Origin: Cohnella sp. GbtcB17
Lineage (GTDB): Bacteria; Bacillota; Bacilli; Paenibacillales; Paenibacillaceae
NCBI RefSeq assembly: GCF_019091135.1
Contig: NZ_JAGXJW010000013.1
Location: forward strand, 55,317 to 119,316
Length of the DNA stretch: 64,000 bases
Direction of reading: 5' to 3'
The notes below the pieces were generated by a model. That model saw nothing but the letters and a program-made list of their open reading frames with translations. It was not told the DNA's origin and made no database searches. Of the stretch, positions 59,375-64,000 are shown one piece after another. Made by a program: the position numbers and the translations under genes. The stretch's first letter is position 1; each line of letters opens with the position of its first letter.

Positions 59375-61504
59375 ATGAACAAGACGATCGATATTGCCGA
59401 AAGCGGCCTTCATCTGCATATAGACGTGACGGAACAAGGGGACGCGCGGCTGATGCATTTCGGACCCGGGCCGTACCGCCCGGGGACGGTGTCGGACAAG
59501 CAAGCCCCCGGCTTCCGCCTGCTGGAGCTGCAGCTGACCGGCGAGGACCGCGCCGAGCACCACGGCCGAACGCACCGCGCGACCTATCCGGGCCTGCGCA
59601 TGCAGTACCGGTCGCATAGCGACGCGCGCGTCGGGCCGGGCCGCAAGCTCGAAGTGACGCTGGTCGACCCGGAGACGGGGCTCGAAGCCGTGTCACATTT
59701 TCAGTTTTACGATGGCATCGCGGTGGTCCGCTGCTGGACGACGCTTCGTAACGGCGGCTCCGTGCCGCTGGGCGTCGAGTATGTATCTACGTTTGCTCTG
59801 ACGGGGCTCGACAAAGAAGGCGCGCTCAACCGCGACGACAAGATGTCCGTCTCCATCCCGCATAGCGGCTGGCAAAGCGAGCTGCAGTGGCGGACGTACT
59901 CGCTGCCCGAGCTTGGCCTCTCGCATATGACCGACCGCAGCTCGAAGCGCATTACTTGCAGCAACACGGGCTCCTGGGCGGCCGCCGAACATATCCCGAT
60001 GGCCGTGCTGGACAACTTCGAGACGAATACGCAGCTGTTCTGGCAGATCGAGCACAACGGGTCCTGGCACTGGGAGATCATCGACCAGTTCGATTATTTG
60101 ACGCTGCTCGTGAGCGGGCCGACCGAGCACGACAACCATTGGTGGCTTGAGCTCGCGCCCGGAGAGTCGTTCGTCTCGATTCCTGCGGCGGTCGGCGCCA
60201 CGCGTGGCGGCTTCGACGCGGCGATCGGCGAGCTGACCCGTTACCGGCGCGCGATTCGCCGGCCGAACGAAGACAACCGACTGCTGCGCGTCATTTTTAA
60301 CGACTACATGAACTGCCTTTGGGGCCAGCCGACGACCGAGAAGCTGCTCCCGCTCATCGACGCGGCCGCCGACATCGGCAGCGAGTACTTCTGCATCGAC
60401 GCGGGCTGGTACGCGGACGGCGACTGGTGGGACGGGGTCGGCGAGTGGCTGCCTTCCAAGGCGCGGTTCCCCGAGGGCATCAAGTACGTGCTCGACTACA
60501 TCCGCGGCAAAGGGATGATTCCCGGCCTCTGGCTGGAGCTCGAGGTTATGGGCATCAACAGCCCTAAGCTGGCTGACACCGACGACGGATGGTTTTTTAT
60601 GCGTCACGGCAAGCGGGTCAAGGATCGCTCGCGCTACCAGCTCGACTACCGCAATCCCGCCGTCGTCGCTCACGCGGACGAAGTCATCCGTCGTCTCGTC
60701 GAAGACTACGGCGTCGGTTACATCAAGATGGACTACAACATCAACGCGGGCATCGGCACCGAGACGGACGCGGACAGCTTCGGCGACGGCCTGCTTCAGC
60801 ACAACCGTGCGTATCTCGCCTGGCTGGACGGCGTCTTCGCGCGATATCCGGACCTGGTCATCGAAAACTGCTCCAGCGGCGGCATGCGCATGGATTACGC
60901 CATGCTGAGCAGGCATAGCATCCAGTCCACCAGCGATCAGGAGAACTACGTGAAGTACGCGGCCATCGCCGCGGCTTCGCCGTCCGCGCTGACGCCGGAG
61001 CAGTCGGCGATCTGGTCGTATCCGCTTCGCGAGGGCGACGACGAGGAAGTCGTGTTCAACATGGTCAACGCGCTGCTGCTGCGCGTCCACCAGAGCGGCC
61101 ACGTCGCCGAGCTGAGCCCGCGCCGCCGCGCGCTCGTCAAGGAGGCGCTCGACTACTACAAGACGATGCGCGCAGATATCGCCGCGGGCCTGCCGTTCTG
61201 GCCGCTCGGCCTGCCGACGCAGCAGGACGATTGGATCTGCTTCGGCATCCGCGCGGAAGGCCGCGCCTATGTCGCGGTCTGGCGCCTCGGCGGCGAGGCG
61301 GCCGAGATCGCGCTGCCGCTGCCGTGGCTGGCGGCGGAGGCTGGCGGAGGCGCGGGCGCTGCTGCCACAATGCAAGTGCAAGCGCGCATCGCCTACCCGG
61401 CCGCGCATGAGGGCAGCGCCGTCCGCTGGGACGCCGAAGCCGGCGCGCTGCGCGTGAAGCTGCCGCGGGAGCGGACGGCAAGGCTGGTGGAGCTGCGCCT
61501 CTAG
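59375..61504 (+). CDS. alpha-galactosidase, glycoside hydrolase family 36
   Basis: A 709-residue cytoplasmic enzyme releasing galactose from melibiose, raffinose or related sugars. N-terminal beta-supersandwich to ~270; the barrel contains FCIDAGWYADGDWWDGVGEW, nucleophile Asp453 in YIKMDYNIN, and acid/base Asp521 in SIQSTSDQEN after IENCSSGGMRMDYAML. The C-terminal beta-domain carries a short Gly/Ala insert. ATG 59375 is chosen because GGGAG lies 10 bases upstream; a GTG three codons earlier is too close. Co-transcribed with the binding protein across a hairpin. Confidence 0.93.
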   Translation: MNKTIDIAESGLHLHIDVTEQGDARLMHFGPGPYRPGTVSDKQAPGFRLLELQLTGEDRAEHHGRTHRATYPGLRMQYRSHSDARVGPGRKLEVTLVDPETGLEAVSHFQFYDGIAVVRCWTTLRNGGSVPLGVEYVSTFALTGLDKEGALNRDDKMSVSIPHSGWQSELQWRTYSLPELGLSHMTDRSSKRITCSNTGSWAAAEHIPMAVLDNFETNTQLFWQIEHNGSWHWEIIDQFDYLTLLVSGPTEHDNHWWLELAPGESFVSIPAAVGATRGGFDAAIGELTRYRRAIRRPNEDNRLLRVIFNDYMNCLWGQPTTEKLLPLIDAAADIGSEYFCIDAGWYADGDWWDGVGEWLPSKARFPEGIKYVLDYIRGKGMIPGLWLELEVMGINSPKLADTDDGWFFMRHGKRVKDRSRYQLDYRNPAVVAHADEVIRRLVEDYGVGYIKMDYNINAGIGTETDADSFGDGLLQHNRAYLAWLDGVFARYPDLVIENCSSGGMRMDYAMLSRHSIQSTSDQENYVKYAAIAAASPSALTPEQSAIWSYPLREGDDEEVVFNMVNALLLRVHQSGHVAELSPRRRALVKEALDYYKTMRADIAAGLPFWPLGLPTQQDDWICFGIRAEGRAYVAVWRLGGEAAEIALPLPWLAAEAGGGAGAAATMQVQARIAYPAAHEGSAVRWDAEAGALRVKLPRERTARLVELRL

Positions 61505-61528
61505 CAAACAAGAATATGGAATTAAAGG

Positions 61529-61579
61529 GCAGTTCCGAGTGATTCCCGTTCCACGGGTCATTTGGAATTGCTTATTTTT
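61529..61579 (+). terminator. probable terminator after the GH36 gene
   Basis: GCAGTTCC pairs with GGAATTGC, extended inward by TGA/TCA and CCCGT/ACGGG, and followed by TTATTTTTA. Interrupted stem, good U-tract. Confidence 0.65.
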
Positions 61580-61659
61580 ATAGAATACTTTGTAGATTAT
61601 CTTAATTATTCGACTCCGTTCGACAAATGCTGTGGAGTTGCCGTGATATGATTCAAAAG

Positions 61660-61668
61660 TGCTATATT
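61660..61668 (+). promoter_or_regulatory. extended -10 promoter before the terminal gene
   Basis: TGCTATATT matches an extended -10 element, 23 bases before the start codon at 61692. TTGCCG lies 19 bp upstream as a weak -35. Confidence 0.5.
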
Positions 61669-61691
61669 AGGCTGATTTTGGGGGACCAAAA

Positions 61692-64000
61692 ATGATTAAA
61701 CGAGGTTGGACAAGCTTTCTCGCAATTGTACTGTGCTTGGCAGTTGCTTTTCCTGCGCATGCCGAACAGATCGAATCAGTGGACACTTCGATTGAAAAAG
61801 CGCCTACTCCCCAAGCTCTACCGCTGCCGGACCGAATAGATGGTCCAGCGAGCGTCGCATCGTCTAACTACTCCGTCACTTCTTCTACTTATTCCCTTAC
61901 GACTTCGAGTCAGTCCGTACAAGTACAAAGCAGCGACGGCTTGCCTTTGAACGGATGGGGCACCGCATTTGTAAATAATCAGTTTTTCTCGATCCAAAAC
62001 GGAGTGATTAATATTACTTCGTCCAATTGGAGTCCGTCGGCTCAACTTAAGGTTGTTGTAATGATGCAAGTTCACGATGCAGAGAAATTAGATATCTATC
62101 TAGACTCCGCGATAATCACTGGCAGCCAGCTTTCTGGCATGACCGTCTGGAAGATAAGCGATGACGCTGTCCGGTCGCCGCTTGCCGGTTCTCCTGCTGC
62201 CAGTTGGATCGACCTGAACTATCAGGTTTTTTATGAGGGACATGGTTTTGGGTTTCGTCCGACTAACGAAACAACTGCTATTATAACGAAACCTGGTTCT
62301 CTCGACCTGTCCGTTACTGGCAGATCAGGACAAGTTGGATACTTAGTGAATAAGACCGTACAAGTTTCGGGAGACGTTAATATTGCTCTCACTTCTGAAG
62401 ATATCGCACAGACGATCAAACTTACCGTACCGGCGGACAATGAACAAGTTTCCGTTTATGGCTCGAAGGCAAGCGGTTATTTCGAAAGAGTAAGTTCTCT
62501 TCAGGTATCAAAAGGCACCTATGAGGTAAGCTTGCAAACTGTTAGTACAGAAGGCATCACTTATAGTTGGTCAACAGATTATTTGGACTTACAGTCGGAC
62601 CGCGTCTTTCAGTTGGCTTTATCCTCTCTCAGAAGTCAACAGCTTTTTATATCAGACAGCAGAATCTATGCTACCCTGACTATACCAAGTGGTGACTTCA
62701 GGCTCAATGGAGTCTTCAAGCTGAACGGTACGGGCACGAATTTGATTAAATATAGCTTCAAAATTACGAATAGTAAGAATCAAATCGTATACGAAGGCAC
62801 ACCGCCTCATGACCCTGCTGAAAATCTAATCAGCAGCAATTTTAGTCAGAAACTTAAATCTGGAATCTACAAAGTCGAGTTTTTCGCCACATACCCCGGG
62901 CTTGCTCAGCCGCTTACGGAGTCGAATACGTATCGCGTGGAAAATGTGGACGACTATGCAGACAAGGGACTTTATGTTACTGCTGAAAACGAAAAAGGCA
63001 TGCCTCTTACCGAAGGCACCGCAACGTTGTACAGAACACAGCCTCCTTATGTCGACAAGGCTAATGAAGGAATTAAAGCCAACAAAACCTACAAGGTCGA
63101 CAGCTGGAGACTTGAAGACGGTTCGGTGATCATTCCTTATAGCGATCTCATGAAGGGTCTCGACTACGAGCTTGTTGTCTCTGGAAATACGTCTGCCGGC
63201 ACAGCCGGTGTGTTGTATACGGTCAACGTTACGCGTGACGATCAGCGCTTGCGTCTTACTGCGGCAGGGTTGAAGCATGTCAAATTGCATGCGAGCCAAG
63301 CCCAGAGCGGCGATCCCTTGCTTGTGGGGCTGCTTGATGAGCAAGGCGCGGAATCGAGTTATCCGTGGTCCATTCCTTTTATCGACCAAACTGCAGAGGC
63401 ATGGATTCAATCGTCGCATACGGTGGACTTTTTTACGAAGCTCATCGACGGAGACAACGGATACTTCCTGAATAAACAGATCAAGCTGCAAAATGCCGAA
63501 AACGAGATAGATCTGAACGGCGATCTTGTAGAAGTTGCACTTCCCTCCGGCTACGTCGGTCAACTGGATATTAATTACAGTTGGTATGAAGACCGATTTG
63601 CTGCGCAGCATTATTACGTAACCAAAGGTCTGGATGCCGTCGCATACTTCGATATTGATAAGGAAGGCTACCGATACTCGCTCGCCAAGTATCTCGGTCC
63701 CGTCAACGAGAAGCGGACGCTGACTTTCGGATCTTCCTTTACGAACCGAACGCCCGAACAACAGGTATACTGGGCGGGCGCCGTGAATCAGAAGGTGTAT
63801 ACCGACTATTGGGATTCTGAGGATAACCTCCTTACAGGGGTATCTCCGATCGAGACAGCCGATATCGTGGCCGGACTGACGAGCGACAATATCACCTTTA
63901 AGTTGAATGACGGGGGCGCCCTTCGAACGATCGCGCTCGAGCCTGCGTCCGAAGGTTACGGGTATACTGCTATTGGATATAATGATGCATCGATTGCAGG
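61692..64000 (+). CDS. large secreted protein of unknown function (3' end outside window)
   Basis: An open frame of at least 769 codons, without a stop up to the window edge. It starts at ATG 61692 after GGGGGA. A clear signal peptide (MIKRGWTSFLAIVLCLAVAF, cleavage near AHA at 24) is followed by a Ser/Thr-rich segment and long beta-rich stretches (repeated short strands such as NTYRVENVDDYADKGLYVTAENEK) suggesting several Ig-like or jelly-roll domains. No catalytic motif or SLH repeat was seen in the available part. GC content is visibly lower than in the flanking genes, with more AT-ending codons, which could mean horizontal origin. Could be an adhesin, exopolysaccharide-related or protease-associated protein. 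Confidence 0.75.
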   Translation, partial: MIKRGWTSFLAIVLCLAVAFPAHAEQIESVDTSIEKAPTPQALPLPDRIDGPASVASSNYSVTSSTYSLTTSSQSVQVQSSDGLPLNGWGTAFVNNQFFSIQNGVINITSSNWSPSAQLKVVVMMQVHDAEKLDIYLDSAIITGSQLSGMTVWKISDDAVRSPLAGSPAASWIDLNYQVFYEGHGFGFRPTNETTAIITKPGSLDLSVTGRSGQVGYLVNKTVQVSGDVNIALTSEDIAQTIKLTVPADNEQVSVYGSKASGYFERVSSLQVSKGTYEVSLQTVSTEGITYSWSTDYLDLQSDRVFQLALSSLRSQQLFISDSRIYATLTIPSGDFRLNGVFKLNGTGTNLIKYSFKITNSKNQIVYEGTPPHDPAENLISSNFSQKLKSGIYKVEFFATYPGLAQPLTESNTYRVENVDDYADKGLYVTAENEKGMPLTEGTATLYRTQPPYVDKANEGIKANKTYKVDSWRLEDGSVIIPYSDLMKGLDYELVVSGNTSAGTAGVLYTVNVTRDDQRLRLTAAGLKHVKLHASQAQSGDPLLVGLLDEQGAESSYPWSIPFIDQTAEAWIQSSHTVDFFTKLIDGDNGYFLNKQIKLQNAENEIDLNGDLVEVALPSGYVGQLDINYSWYEDRFAAQHYYVTKGLDAVAYFDIDKEGYRYSLAKYLGPVNEKRTLTFGSSFTNRTPEQQVYWAGAVNQKVYTDYWDSEDNLLTGVSPIETADIVAGLTSDNITFKLNDGGALRTIALEPASEGYGYTAIGYNDASIA

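Noticed and set aside
62826..63761. 311-codon minus-strand ORF opposite the terminal secreted protein
   Set aside because: The plus frame has signal peptide, ribosome site and promoter; the minus frame has no ribosome site and reads as antisense shadow.

Overview
The window comes from a high-GC, spore-former-type Gram-positive of the Paenibacillaceae, most like Cohnella or Paenibacillus. The inference rests on AGGAGG-type ribosome binding sites with frequent TTG/GTG starts, several LplA/LplB/LplC-style and MsmEFG-style sugar ABC importers without their own ATPase, YesM/YesN two-component pairs, an S-layer-homology surface protein, and intrinsic terminators. No phage, transposase, tRNA, rRNA or CRISPR array was seen.

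Layout. 1-505 is a 51-bp tandem repeat. 852-4390 holds two glycan enzymes: a secreted CBM6-CBM6-GH71/99-like protein and a cytoplasmic GH43. 4505-8805 (minus) is a four-gene operon, ThuA / Gfo-Idh-MocA / glycerate kinase / tartronate semialdehyde reductase-like, diverging from an AraC regulator (8967). 10103-18153 is an oligosaccharide island: lipoprotein binding protein, membrane-bound AraC regulator, and, convergently, two permeases plus a GHL6-like hydrolase. 18411-19003 is a 72-bp tandem repeat. Next come an MBL hydrolase, an EVE-domain/MarR pair and a CNNM/CBS/CorC membrane protein. 22656-23471 is a non-genic stretch holding a 41/51-bp alternating repeat and a compact promoter-to-terminator unit with only mini-ORFs.

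23504-30748 (minus) looks like a vitamin B12 acquisition locus. A promoter inside the 3' end of a lysR gene drives a cobalamin riboswitch and terminator. Downstream lie an S-layer-anchored protein combining DUF4430 and an alpha/alpha-barrel-like region (the two parts of human transcobalamin/intrinsic factor, in swapped order), a DUF4430 lipoprotein, and a complete ECF transporter (T, fused A-A', S). About 0.6 kb of 51-bp-spaced repeats lies between riboswitch and genes. LysR diverges from a branched-chain aminotransferase across a textbook T-N11-A palindrome, followed by an NAPE-PLD-like MBL protein and an EamA exporter.

35314-40878 (minus) is a MacAB-like ABC operon with two ATPases, one carrying a C-terminal AbrB-like domain. 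41115-48780 is a second sugar system: LplB, LplC, DUF3502-type binding protein, YesM/YesN pair, and a second binding protein. 48839-61504 is an alpha-galactoside system: MsmF/G-like permeases, divergent YesM/YesN, an MsmE-like binding protein and a GH36 alpha-galactosidase. It is interrupted by a four-gene Bce/Bcr-like module (OmpR regulator, short sensor kinase, ABC ATPase, ABC-2 permease). The window ends inside a large secreted protein of lower GC and unknown function.

The most unusual material: the B12 locus with its inverted transcobalamin-like protein, the mini-ORF/structured RNA unit at 23.0-23.5 kb, the ABC-AbrB and dehydrogenase-YciI fusions, the clamp-motif EVE protein, and several unrelated-looking intergenic repeats sharing a 51-bp period. 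All calls come from reading the sequence; no database search was run.
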